Shown here piece by piece: positions 31,154 through 42,463 of a stretch of DNA of 45,876 bases (within the stretch, counting starts at the first letter, position 1; every line of letters begins with the position of its first letter). The notes below the pieces were generated by a model. It did not search any database, had not been told where the DNA came from, and saw only the letters and a program-made list of their open reading frames with translations. A program made the position numbers and the translations under genes. The stretch comes from CAYMWF01 sp964394085 [NCBI: uncultured Gemmatimonadota bacterium] (lineage in GTDB: Bacteria > GCA-2686955 > CAYMWF01), in the NCBI GenBank assembly GCA_964394085.1, contig CAYMWF010000040.1:1-45876 (forward strand), given 5' to 3'.

Positions 31154-33073
31154 ATGCCGGCAAGGAAATATCCTGGAGGAAAGAACGGCTTCTTTTCGTC
31201 GATGAAGCTGTCGATAGCGCTATTCCTGTTTCTGGCGACGCTTTTCGCCGTAAGCACGCTCATCTACGGCGGCGAAGGTGAAGAAACCGCCCTCGCCGGG
31301 TTTTACAGACCCGGCTGGATCCTCGGAACAGAATATTACATGGTTTCGATAGCCCCCTTACTGGGGAGGCTGCCGGCGCTCCTTTCCCTGCCGCTCGAGT
31401 TCACCTTTGCGATAATGACCCCTTTCGCCGTTCTGGCGCTTCTGCTCATGATCAACATCTCGGTCTGCACCCTGAAGCGGGCCTTGCGACGAGGCATCAA
31501 GCCGGGGTCGCTCCTCACCCACGTGAGCTTCGTGGTGATTATGCTCGGAGCCATGGGGGGAACCCTCACGGGTGTATCAGGATTTGCCGGACTGACTGAA
31601 TCGACATCTATCGAATCTTTTACCGAAAGGGCGACCGGCCGGACCGTCGAACTGCCGTTCCTGCTCTACCTGGATGATTTCAGTATCGAGCATGTGACCG
31701 AACCGGTAAAAAAGCTCGTTCTTTTCAGACATTCCGATTCCAGGGAAGCCGTCGTCCCCGTCACCAGAGGCGGGCGGGTCCGGCTGGGCGGTTTAACGGC
31801 GACCGTCGCCGGTGACTTCGCATCTACGCGCATCGAAAGGGATGTCAGGCCTCTGGAGGAACCGGGGGGCGTGACGGCGCTCAGGATCGAAGTGGAGAAG
31901 GACGGGTCAAGGGATGACGCCTGGTTCTTTTTCCCCGGCTCCGACACAGAAACACTCCTGGACGGAGGAATATCAGTATCAGCGGTTGCGGTGTCTACTC
32001 TGGAGGAAGCCCTTGAGGATCCAGCCGGTTCTCGCCCCTCCATCACTCTTCGCGATCCCGAAACCGGCGAAGTTTCAGCCATCCCCCTCGAACCGGAACG
32101 GCGACAGAGGTGGCCCGGCACCGGCTACTCCGCGGAGATCCTCAGATACCTCCCCGACTTCAGGGTCATGGAGGACGGGCAGAGAATCAGCGCCTCTGAC
32201 GAACCTGTGAATCCCGCCGTCGAAATCGTCATTTACAAAAACGGCGAAAAGGTTGAAACGAAGTGGCTGTTCGCCAGGTTCCCCGATTTCGGAGCCGTCC
32301 ACGGGGGCGGCGAACCGGGAGCGGATCCGGCCTTCGCTTTCGTCTACCCGGCCGATTCCGCTCGGTCGGATAAGCTGAACGGCGGCCTGTCCGCGCGGCT
32401 GGTCCTGACGGATGACCGTGGCGTACATGCTGTGATGAAAAACAAGGGGCGCCTGGAATCGATCGAGCTGGCTCCCGGCGGCGAATGGGCCTCGGCCGGT
32501 GATGAAGGATTATCGCTCAGGCTCGTTGATTTCGTTCCGTCCGCTGAAGTTACCGACAGGCGCGTACGGGACGACACGGCGGACGGGCTGCCCGCGCTGC
32601 GGATGGCGCTCGAGTGGAACGGCGGCGCCTCGACCGATACGGTGTGGCTCCCACCGGGCAGGCCCAGGGAGCTGGAGGGTCTCGGGCTCGCCCTGTTCTA
32701 CAGCTTCGAGTTCCCCGTCAAGGATTACAAAAGCAGGCTGCTGGTCTATGAAAAGTCTGATGAAGGGACAGTGCCGACCGGGAAGGCATCGGAGACGGAA
32801 ACACGGGGTGAGAGCGGTCCGCCCGAAATAAACGGTTACGTTTTCGCCGACAGCACGACAATCGAGGTGAACAAGCCTCTCGTGCACGAAGGTTTTTATG
32901 TCTACCAGTCCAGCTACGATCCCGATCGCCCGGAATGGACCGGGCTCCAGATCAAAAAGAACCCATGGAGTCCCGTGGTAGTCACGGGGTTCTGGATGCT
33001 GACGGCAGGTGTTGCAGCGATTTTCTATTTCGAGCCCCTTGCCTCCAGAAGAAGGAAAAGGAAAAAAGAATGA
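31154..33073 (+). CDS. ResB/Ccs1-like cytochrome c biogenesis protein
   Basis: A 639-residue membrane protein of the system II cytochrome c maturation complex, which exports haem and attaches it to apocytochromes outside the membrane. Seen: a first membrane helix (L-S-I-A-L-F-L-F-L-A-T-L-F-A-V-S-T), two more around residues 85-110 and 120-140, a long extracytoplasmic domain of about 440 residues with a late V-N-K-P-L-V-H-E-G-F-Y-V-Y-Q-S-S-Y, and a last helix at about 605-625 followed by a basic tail. The H-E-G-F-Y-x-Y-Q-x-S block is a family hallmark. GAGGAG precedes the ATG. Its stop overlaps the CcsA-like start (ATGA). Confidence 0.92.
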   Translation: MPARKYPGGKNGFFSSMKLSIALFLFLATLFAVSTLIYGGEGEETALAGFYRPGWILGTEYYMVSIAPLLGRLPALLSLPLEFTFAIMTPFAVLALLLMINISVCTLKRALRRGIKPGSLLTHVSFVVIMLGAMGGTLTGVSGFAGLTESTSIESFTERATGRTVELPFLLYLDDFSIEHVTEPVKKLVLFRHSDSREAVVPVTRGGRVRLGGLTATVAGDFASTRIERDVRPLEEPGGVTALRIEVEKDGSRDDAWFFFPGSDTETLLDGGISVSAVAVSTLEEALEDPAGSRPSITLRDPETGEVSAIPLEPERRQRWPGTGYSAEILRYLPDFRVMEDGQRISASDEPVNPAVEIVIYKNGEKVETKWLFARFPDFGAVHGGGEPGADPAFAFVYPADSARSDKLNGGLSARLVLTDDRGVHAVMKNKGRLESIELAPGGEWASAGDEGLSLRLVDFVPSAEVTDRRVRDDTADGLPALRMALEWNGGASTDTVWLPPGRPRELEGLGLALFYSFEFPVKDYKSRLLVYEKSDEGTVPTGKASETETRGESGPPEINGYVFADSTTIEVNKPLVHEGFYVYQSSYDPDRPEWTGLQIKKNPWSPVVVTGFWMLTAGVAAIFYFEPLASRRRKRKKE

Positions 33074-33873
33074 ACTTCGACGCCTTCAACTCCTCATTCG
33101 CACTCGCAGCAGTCGCTCTTTTCCTTTTCGGTATATCGGCAAGCTTCAGGAAAGACGCTCTCCGCAAGCCCGCTCGGGCAGCTCTTTTCCTGTCGTTCGC
33201 CGCTCTCACCGTTTACATGGTCAACCGGTGGAACGAGGCTGGAAGGGCGCCGTTTTCGAACCTCTACGAATCGCTGGTGCTGTTCGCGTGGTGTCTGCCG
33301 CCGATATACTTCGGGATGCTCGCCGCTTCAAAGTCGGTATGGAAACACCTCGGCCTGTCCACTTCCGTGATGGTTGCCGTTATCCTTGCAGCGGCCTCGC
33401 TCATGGATGATTCGATAAACCCGCTGATGCCGGCGCTTCAAAGCAACTGGCTCACCGTCCATGTATTCTCCTGCTTCGTCAGCTATGCTGCCTTTGCTGT
33501 TTCTTTTTTCGCCAGCGTCGGCTTTCTTTTCATGTTCAGGAAAAATTCCGGGAGAAAAGAAACCGCGCGACTCCGCACCCTCGACAGGACTGCGTACGAC
33601 GCGATATCCTTCGGATTCCCCTTCCTCACTTTCGGAATCATCTCCGGCGCCATCTGGGCGAACCAGGCCTGGGGAACTTACTGGGGATGGGACCCGAAAG
33701 AAATCTGGTCCGCCATAACCTGGCTCGTTTACGGGGCTTATCTTCATATGCGGCTGGTGAAGGGATACAGGGACAGGGCTGCGGCGGCAGTTTCGGTGCT
33801 CGGGTTCCTTTGCGTCCTTTTCACATATTTCGGCGTCAGCTACCTGCTGCCGGGCCTGCACTCCTACCTTTAA
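33070..33873 (+). CDS. CcsA/ResC-like cytochrome c assembly protein
   Basis: Partner of the ResB-like protein in haem delivery for c-type cytochromes. The 267-residue protein has about eight membrane helices and the tryptophan-rich haem-handling motif W-G-x-Y-W-G-W-D-P-K-E with a following I-W-S-A-I-T-W (about residues 201-220). A histidine-containing stretch T-V-H-V-F-S-C-F (about 133-140) fits a haem ligand. The ATG at 33070 overlaps the upstream stop; an earlier in-frame start at 32935 lies within the ResB-like gene. The pair implies that this organism makes c-type cytochromes. Confidence 0.95.
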   Translation: MNFDAFNSSFALAAVALFLFGISASFRKDALRKPARAALFLSFAALTVYMVNRWNEAGRAPFSNLYESLVLFAWCLPPIYFGMLAASKSVWKHLGLSTSVMVAVILAAASLMDDSINPLMPALQSNWLTVHVFSCFVSYAAFAVSFFASVGFLFMFRKNSGRKETARLRTLDRTAYDAISFGFPFLTFGIISGAIWANQAWGTYWGWDPKEIWSAITWLVYGAYLHMRLVKGYRDRAAAAVSVLGFLCVLFTYFGVSYLLPGLHSYL

Positions 33874-34293
33874 TCAGAGGGTGCCAGATCCCAAATCACG
33901 AGTCGATCTGCATAATTCTCTGTTTGCACCGCACTCGGGAAGTATCGCCCCTGCCCTTCCCTCTGTTTCCAGCAGGCTGTATTCAATCAAGTTATAAGAT
34001 TTGAATGGAGCACGTGTTCCTGAAAGCCTCTTATCCGGACCCTCCCCGGATCACTCCGAAGAAAGTCCGCCTGGCAGAAAGTCGCTCCCTCTTCAACTCC
34101 ACGGTGACAGAACCCGGGAAGGGAAACTCTGTATCATATTGAACTTACTGTTGATATCCCGTGCATGAAAAAAAATGCTTAGCAACCCTAAGTGTATCCC
34201 ACTTGCCGGATGGGCCGGTAGAGCCAGTGAGAATCAGAATGAGCTGATGAGGAGTCTGGTCAAATCGGCTGCATAGATTGAAGACAGATACTT
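33874..34293. other. gene-free stretch
   Basis: No open frame here resembles a protein, and I find no tRNA-like cloverleaf or convincing promoter or terminator. It separates the + strand cytochrome pair from the next - strand genes and leads into the second palindromic element. Confidence 0.5.
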
Positions 34294-34400
34294 GTGTAAA
34301 ATTGTAAATCCGATTGACAATTTTACATGTTTTCCGGGCGGACTCGGGTGATACACCTGAACAACCGGGGAAGCATCCACCTTAGAGAGGAATAAATGAC
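34294..34400. repeat. palindrome-containing dispersed element, copy 2
   Basis: Homologous to 11365-11475. The 17-bp arms here are 34294-34310 and 34312-34328, with two mismatched positions. The trailing part again ends in GAGGAATAAATGA. It lies about 50 bp beyond the 3' end of the small membrane-protein gene on the - strand; a CCACCGGCT-type hairpin lies between, as at copy 1. Confidence 0.8.
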
Positions 34401-34445
34401 CGCTTTCCTTCGGAGTAAAAGGCCACCGGCTGTGCCTGTTGTCGT

Positions 34446-34847
34446 TTATCTCTCCGACTTTTTCCAGGCCCGGATAAAAAAGAACCCGAGCACCAGGTTC
34501 AAAATCCCGGCGGCCAGGAATCCCGTCTTCCCGGCGAAAGTTGCGGATTCGCAGAAATGAAGGCAGCTCCAGTCTGTAAGGGCATCGCTGAACCGCACCG
34601 CGGCGACCATCGCCAGCCAGACCGGATTTGTTTTCCAGTTGACCAATGCGACCAGCTGCAATAACGCGAACATGGTCCAGTTCCCCGCGGCCCGCGGCAG
34701 ATATCCCTGCGGATCGACATAATCCGTTCCATGAAACAGGAAGAACCAGAAATCCCGGAAGAAATATCCGATTATCGCGAGGCATATATCGAATAAAACC
34801 AGGCACGTCAGAACGAGCGTTACCCGCCTTGCCGAATCATTTCTCAT
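34446..34847 (-). CDS. small four-helix membrane protein of unknown function
   Basis: A 133-residue protein with about four hydrophobic segments (roughly 10-30, 55-72, 78-90 and 108-125) and a basic C-terminal end. I recognise no family with certainty. It starts in an ATGA overlap with the hydrolase gene, so the two are co-translated; the partner suggests a membrane helper or an unrelated passenger. Confidence 0.75.
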   Translation of the reverse strand: MRNDSARRVTLVLTCLVLFDICLAIIGYFFRDFWFFLFHGTDYVDPQGYLPRAAGNWTMFALLQLVALVNWKTNPVWLAMVAAVRFSDALTDWSCLHFCESATFAGKTGFLAAGILNLVLGFFFIRAWKKSER

Positions 34848-35722
34848 CCCGCTGTTTCCCGCCCGGCGCTCGCGGATTTTATTGCTTCGATAACTGTTTC
34901 CGCCGCTTCTTCATGCGGATAATGCCCCGCGTTCTCGAGCTTTATCACCTTCTTGTCCGGCAGCGCTTCATCCCAGATTCTGAACTCCTTCTCCCTGAAG
35001 GCGATATCCCTTGTTCCCCAGATGACGGTCGCTGGAATCCCAAGCAGTTTTTTCTTCCGGCGCCAAAGGCTGTCGAGCCATCCGCTCGAGGCTATTATCT
35101 GTTTCGGAAAAGTCCAGCATCCCTTCCTGTCGTTCGCTGTTTCGAGGTGCCGGTAAATAGCTGGATTGAAGTTTTTCAGATCCGCAAAACATTTCCTGAT
35201 GATTACCCGGCCGAAAAAGTTGAAGTTGCGAATCAAAAACCGCCCGAGCGGTCCGCCCGCGAATCCGCTGAAAAATCTGTAATAAAGATCGTCCGCCGCC
35301 GACCACATCCAGGTGTTCGTAATCACGAGGTGTCTGATTTTTCCGGGATTGTCCAGTGCATAGGATAACCCTATCGGGCCGCCCCAGTCATTCACGACCA
35401 GTATCATTCCTTCCAGCCCCAGGTGGTCGAGAAACCGGGCGAAATTTTCCGCGTGATTCTTCGGCAGGTAATCCCAGTCGAACGGTTTGTCGGACAGCCC
35501 GAAGCCGATATGATCTCCTGCGATGCACCGGTGCGTTTTCGACAATTCCCCGATGCATTTTCTGTATTCGAAAGACCACCCGGGATTTCCGTGGACAAAA
35601 ACGACCGGTTCGCCCCGCCCCTCGTCCACGTAGTGCATCCGCCCCATGGGCAGATCAAAATAGTTCGATTCGAAAGGATACTCGTCCCTGTTCAACCAGG
35701 ACTTCATCTGCCGGCTATCCAT
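34844..35722 (-). CDS. alpha/beta hydrolase (haloalkane dehalogenase-like)
   Basis: A 292-residue alpha/beta hydrolase. Motifs: oxyanion H-G-N-P-G-W-S near residue 44, G-F-G-L-S-D, nucleophile elbow V-N-D-W-G-G-P-I-G, where the nucleophile is Asp as in haloalkane dehalogenases and epoxide hydrolases, then I-W-G-T-R-D and the catalytic G-H-Y-P-H-E-E-A near the end. The dehalogenase class fits best (N next to oxyanion H-G, W after the nucleophile), though the substrate is unknown. Start at ATG 35722 because of the GAGG upstream; 35752 is an alternative. Confidence 0.88.
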   Translation of the reverse strand: MDSRQMKSWLNRDEYPFESNYFDLPMGRMHYVDEGRGEPVVFVHGNPGWSFEYRKCIGELSKTHRCIAGDHIGFGLSDKPFDWDYLPKNHAENFARFLDHLGLEGMILVVNDWGGPIGLSYALDNPGKIRHLVITNTWMWSAADDLYYRFFSGFAGGPLGRFLIRNFNFFGRVIIRKCFADLKNFNPAIYRHLETANDRKGCWTFPKQIIASSGWLDSLWRRKKKLLGIPATVIWGTRDIAFREKEFRIWDEALPDKKVIKLENAGHYPHEEAAETVIEAIKSASAGRETAG

Positions 35723-36017
35723 AGTTTTCCTCTTTATCGCCGAAGGTGCCACCCACCCCCCGCTCGAATCTCCGCTGATCCTGTTTCGACCGTGACCCTG
35801 ACCGTAAAAGTCCCCAATAGAAAATTCAGTGTCAAGTAAAAGCTCGGCGGCCGGCGCGATGCCTCTCAGGATAATTATTGTGTAACCTTTCAGGAGTATC
35901 CGTCCACATGATCGGTAAAAGACGAACGGCGCCGTTCGCGAAGATCCCGGTGAAAGAAATATCGACCGGGCCGGAAGTTACTGATTGCCTGATGTCTTAT
36001 GAAAGGAGCATGTCACT

Positions 36018-36521
36018 ATGAAAAAGAAACTTACCGTTATCGGCGTAGCGGCGCTGGTCATCGTATGCGTAGCCGCCTGGACACTGGCGGACGGCGTCGG
36101 CAGGTGCGACTTCGGGAAAATGCACCATGCTCGACACCTGAAGATGGCGCGCCTGGTTCATGAAGGGATGGAACGGATGCACGAAATCCGCTCCGAGCTG
36201 GATCTGACGGACGAACAGTGTGAGCGCATCGAGCAGGTGATAGAAGAGAATCGCGCCGGGATGCGTGCCGCCGTCCTCAGCGTAATCAAAGCCCGCGGCA
36301 GCCTGATGGAAGCCGTGCTCGAGAATGGAACCGATCAGAGCGCCATACGGGCGGAATGCGATCTCCTGGGCGACACGGTCGGCGATGCGGCAGCCACGTT
36401 CACCGGAATCGCCGCCCAGGTCAGGTCGGAGCTGACGCAGGAACAGGTTGACCGGCTGCACGGGATCATGGCAGAATCCCACGACAGGCTGGACGAATTT
36501 CTGCTGGAGCTTCATGAATAA
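36018..36521 (+). CDS. Spy/CpxP-like periplasmic protein (Metal_resist type)
   Basis: A 167-residue exported protein. The start M-K-K-K-L-T-V-I-G-V-A-A-L-V-I-V is a signal peptide, followed by a helical part with a His/Met-rich stretch (M-H-H-A-R-H-L-K-M), E-L-D-L-T-D-E-Q, and a later L-T-Q-E-Q-V-D-R-L, the paired 'L-T-x-E-Q' motifs of the Spy/CpxP/ZraP group. These proteins act as periplasmic chaperones or metal-binding stress proteins. A clear AGGAG site precedes the start. It is 21 bp upstream of the ECF sigma gene and is probably in the same operon. Confidence 0.88.
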   Translation: MKKKLTVIGVAALVIVCVAAWTLADGVGRCDFGKMHHARHLKMARLVHEGMERMHEIRSELDLTDEQCERIEQVIEENRAGMRAAVLSVIKARGSLMEAVLENGTDQSAIRAECDLLGDTVGDAAATFTGIAAQVRSELTQEQVDRLHGIMAESHDRLDEFLLELHE

Positions 36522-36542
36522 AAAATCTCACATGAGGACAGT

Positions 36543-37232
36543 ATGACGGCGACGACCCGAACGGCGACACTCGACAGCATATGGAGACCGGTTCCCGCAG
36601 ACCCGGTCTCCGTCCTCGCGGTGCTCGCGAACCGGCTGAAAGAAGCCGCACAAAGCCATGAAGCCGCCGCGCCGCACGATTCCGGCGCGAGCCCCGACAT
36701 CGATCTCGCCGCCCGCGGCGACGGCGAAGCCTTCCGGCGGCTCGTGGAGAAGCACCAGCAGCAGGTCGCAGGCCAGATGTGGCGGTTCACGCGGGATCCG
36801 GAGGTCCACAGGGAGCTCGTCCAGAACGTTTTCGTGGAAGTTTACAAAAGCCTGGGGGGATACCGCGGACGCGCCCCTTTCGAGCACTGGATCGCCCGGA
36901 TTGCGACCCGCGCCGGATACAGGTTCTGGAAAGAGGAAGCCAGGCGCAGACGCCGCCCCGCCGTTCCCCTCGAGGAATGGGACGGCGTCGTTCCCGGCGA
37001 AGCCGGAGAGCTTCCCCCGGAGGAGGCCGCCGACCTGGTCCACGGGCTCCTGGCCAGGCTGCCGGAGCGGGATCGCCTCGTCCTCACCCTCCGCTACCTC
37101 GAAGACAGGAGCGTGGAGGAGACCGCCGACCTTACCGGATGGAGCCGGACGATGGTGAAGGTCCAGGCGTTACGCGCCCGGGGGAAGCTGAGGAAGCTCC
37201 TCGAGCGCGCCATGGGGAACGAGAATGACTAA
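36543..37232 (+). CDS. ECF-type RNA polymerase sigma factor
   Basis: A 229-residue sigma factor with region 2 (about 55-125: A-R-G-D-G-E-A-F-R-R-L-V-E-K-H, then the D-P-E-V-H-R-E-L-V-Q-N-V-F-V-E-V segment) and region 4 (about 165-220: L-P-E-R-D-R-L-V-L-T-L-R-Y, then a helix-turn-helix with S-V-E-E-T-A-D-L-T-G-W-S-R-T). A roughly 50-residue N-terminal extension precedes region 2. It should direct transcription of an envelope or metal-stress regulon, most likely including its own operon. Good GAGG ribosome site. Its end overlaps the start of the small membrane protein by 8 bp. Confidence 0.93.
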   Translation: MTATTRTATLDSIWRPVPADPVSVLAVLANRLKEAAQSHEAAAPHDSGASPDIDLAARGDGEAFRRLVEKHQQQVAGQMWRFTRDPEVHRELVQNVFVEVYKSLGGYRGRAPFEHWIARIATRAGYRFWKEEARRRRRPAVPLEEWDGVVPGEAGELPPEEAADLVHGLLARLPERDRLVLTLRYLEDRSVEETADLTGWSRTMVKVQALRARGKLRKLLERAMGNEND

Positions 37233-37491
37233 GCCGGATGAATGGTTCGAACGCCTCGCTGCAAGGGCGCGGCTCACGACACCGCCGGGGGTGGATGTCA
37301 CCGACAGCGTCGGAGATATCATCTCCCGGGCGGAGGCCGACATGAGTACTCCCGCTCCAGGGACGGCGCTTTTCCTGAGCGCTACCGCCGCGGCGACCGG
37401 AATCCTGCTTTTTCTCGCATCCAGGGTGTGGAACTCCTGGTCCGATCCGCTCGTGCAGGCGGTCATCGAGCTCACGTGGGAGGTGCTATGA
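37225..37491 (+). CDS. small one-pass membrane protein, putative anti-sigma factor
   Basis: An 88-residue protein with a ~45-residue cytoplasmic N-terminus (P-P-G-V-D-V-T-D-S-V-G-D-I-I) and a single membrane helix (about 48-68). By size, topology and gene order it resembles CnrY-type anti-sigma proteins. It overlaps the sigma gene by 8 bp and the next gene by ATGA. Sequence similarity to CnrY is not obvious; the role is inferred from layout. Confidence 0.65.
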   Translation: MTKPDEWFERLAARARLTTPPGVDVTDSVGDIISRAEADMSTPAPGTALFLSATAAATGILLFLASRVWNSWSDPLVQAVIELTWEVL

Positions 37492-37910
37492 GTTTCAAAT
37501 CAGGTATCCACCGCTTTTTCCTGGGATTTTTCCTTCTCTTCTGCGGCGTGCTGATCGGCGCATCGGGAACGGCCATTATCGGAAGCAAGCTCTTTTTGCA
37601 CCGCATCGGCGACCCCGACGCCATGCACGCCCACGCCCTTGAACATCTCCAGCGGAGGTTGGATCTGACTGAAACTCAGCGCGGCAGGATCGAGGGGATC
37701 CTCCGGGAGCGGCTCGATACGATGCATCGTCTTCGCAGCGAGATGCGCCCCAGGCTCCTGACCGAACTCCGTATGATGGAAGAGGAAGTCTCGGCTGTTC
37801 TGGACGAGTCGCAGCGCGAAACCTGGCGGAAGCACTTCGAACGGCTCAGGAAGCTCCTTCACCTTCACGACAGCGACACGGCAGAGGATGAACGGAAAGG
37901 CGAGGGGTAA
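37488..37910 (+). CDS. membrane-anchored Spy-like metal sensor (CnrX-like)
   Basis: A 140-residue protein with one N-terminal membrane helix (about 9-30) and a helical periplasmic domain that carries R-R-L-D-L-T-E-T-Q and a later L-D-E-S-Q-R-E-T-W, the Metal_resist-type repeat. Several histidines lie early (M-H-A-H-A-L-E-H) and late (L-H-L-H-D), as expected if it binds metal. This resembles the CnrX sensor. ATG in an ATGA overlap with the previous gene; the next gene is convergent. Confidence 0.8.
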   Translation: MSFKSGIHRFFLGFFLLFCGVLIGASGTAIIGSKLFLHRIGDPDAMHAHALEHLQRRLDLTETQRGRIEGILRERLDTMHRLRSEMRPRLLTELRMMEEEVSAVLDESQRETWRKHFERLRKLLHLHDSDTAEDERKGEG

Positions 37911-37986
37911 CTTCGGTTTCGTTATGCCCGCCATCCACCCTTTTCAACTTCGACAGCACAGGTCTACACGGTGTTGACTCATTCGA

Positions 37987-40689
<2,703 letters not shown>

Positions 40690-40771
40690 ATTCGTCCTCG
40701 AAGAGATGGACCCCTGCCCGGCCCTGCAGGACAACAGAAACTACAGGGGCGGCCGGGGCATGTCAGAATCT

Positions 40772-42214
40772 TTAAACTCGTTTCAGTATATGCGACAAGG
40801 GGCTGGGAGTTCGCGAATTGGAACCCTTCAGCCTGGCCGTTATATAGGCGCGGAATGCCGTTATCGGATTAACAGGCACCAGTTTTACCGGGTTGACCTT
40901 CATCAGGTGAAGCATCGCCGCCGCCGTAGAACTGAGATCGTTGCACTCTCCGCTCAGATATACATTTTTCCTTCCCAGCCTCTTGATCAGCGGTTGAGAA
41001 ACCTCCTCGACGGCGCAATGTCCCGCTATCAGTATCCTGCCCTCCAGCGCCTGAATCTCATGCTCATCGAAACCCTTGCCCATCACGAGAGTCCAGCCGC
41101 CCTTGCCTTTATAATCTCTGGACAGGATCTGCAGGAAGGTCAGAGGATTACGGGTGCATCCTTCCCGGCAGGCCATCTCCTTTCCTCTGAGGATTTTAAC
41201 ATCATCGGGAAAAGAATCATACAGATCTGTCGGGTACGATCCCGCTTCCGGCATGTCGCCGATAAGATCGACCGAATCGAGGTCGGATATGTCGCCTTTC
41301 AGTGTGATATCCCGAAGATTTCTCACATCTCCGCCCATACCCCGGTCCGCAGCGATCCGCAAATGGGGAATTTCATCCTTTTCGAGGCCGAATATTTTCG
41401 CCCCCACGAGATCGGCTGCGACCACATTCCCGCTGCCTATCAGTAAACGAAAAGGTTTTACACACTCATCAGCCAGTGCCAGCGCCGGATAATGACCGTA
41501 AATAACCCCTTCCACACCTTCAATGAGCGTAATATCCGGCTGGATATAAGAAAGAACATCAACCAGTTTACTATGAAGATTGTAGTTATGATCGATTCCC
41601 CTGCTCCTATGCGCGGGAAACCCCCACTGGTTCTTGATCCCCAGCGAAACGCCGGTCATGGAATGGGTTTTCAGTTTCGGCAGATTGATGTAGAGGTTTT
41701 CATGTCCCCCGTCGATCAACTTTTCAACAACGGTGGCAGGCATTTCGAAGGTGGCCAGGTCGTACACGCCGGCTTCACCCTCCACGACCGATTTTTTGCC
41801 CGCGAACTTGAATGTTCTTGTTTTTTCCTCGTCAAGATAAACCGGTATCGCCCCCGTTTCCCGGCAGATTCTCTTATAGCCGTTGCCTGCGAATACCACG
41901 CGGGTGCAGTTGGCCTGCGTCGAATTTTCCAGCAGAAAAACCCTTTTCGCACCTGCGGCGCGCCAGTACTCGATTACGGCCCTTATTACTTCCGGTCTCG
42001 TATGACAATACGGCTTGGCGTCGATTCCATTAGGCTTGATATAAACATCCCCGCTCGACTTGATAAGATCTCCGCCGCCCAGGGCATCGAGAATCTCCGA
42101 TACCGCGCTCCGTATCTCCGTGACCATCTCATCGCTGAGGGGCAAATACTTCGTAAAACTTTCGACCGGGTGAGAGGTTCGCAGTTTCCGTGAGAAAACA
42201 ATTCTGGAGGTCAT
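40772..42214 (-). CDS. DUF362-family protein
   Basis: A 480-residue protein of the DUF362 type. Seen: the Y-I-K-P-N and P-E-V-I-R-A-V-I-E-Y-W-R-A-A-G region near the start, N-L-P-K-L-K-T-H near residue 175 and a later F-R-L-L-I-G-S-G-N-V-V-A-A-D-L segment. Members are often found fused to ferredoxin domains; this one has only isolated cysteines in C-R-E-G-C-T-R-N-P and no full Fe-S cluster motif. The function is unknown. It lies 82 bp upstream of leuS and is likely monocistronic or co-transcribed with it. Confidence 0.85.
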   Translation of the reverse strand: MTSRIVFSRKLRTSHPVESFTKYLPLSDEMVTEIRSAVSEILDALGGGDLIKSSGDVYIKPNGIDAKPYCHTRPEVIRAVIEYWRAAGAKRVFLLENSTQANCTRVVFAGNGYKRICRETGAIPVYLDEEKTRTFKFAGKKSVVEGEAGVYDLATFEMPATVVEKLIDGGHENLYINLPKLKTHSMTGVSLGIKNQWGFPAHRSRGIDHNYNLHSKLVDVLSYIQPDITLIEGVEGVIYGHYPALALADECVKPFRLLIGSGNVVAADLVGAKIFGLEKDEIPHLRIAADRGMGGDVRNLRDITLKGDISDLDSVDLIGDMPEAGSYPTDLYDSFPDDVKILRGKEMACREGCTRNPLTFLQILSRDYKGKGGWTLVMGKGFDEHEIQALEGRILIAGHCAVEEVSQPLIKRLGRKNVYLSGECNDLSSTAAAMLHLMKVNPVKLVPVNPITAFRAYITARLKGSNSRTPSPLSHILKRV

Positions 42215-42463
42215 TTCAGTATTCTTCGTTCATGAAAAAAGATTCATCAAAAGGCGACCCGGGGGGAAAATAACATTAATTCGGCAGCGGTGTAAATTGC
42301 TGAAGACCGTCGATTTGTACCTGGAGGGCAAAGTCCGGAAGATCGAAGAGTTGGTACGGCGCCATGAGACAGCCGAGTGGGTTTTTGTTGAAAATTGTTC
42401 GCCCTTTTCGGATTTGCCGCTCGATGTCTCCCGGATTCCGGGTTCGGGGCCGGCCGGACTACT
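42215..42463. other. intergenic gap
   Basis: About 250 bp between the DUF362 start and the end of the beta-helix gene. AT-rich stretches near 42260-42290 could hold promoter elements for the DUF362 gene, but I see no convincing pair of boxes. No gene is visible. Confidence 0.4.

Noticed and set aside
35883-35904. ECF-type promoter (AAC then CGTC) before the Spy-like gene
   Set aside because: The spacing between the two parts is about 14 bp, short of the usual 16-17, and there is no second copy of the pattern to support it.
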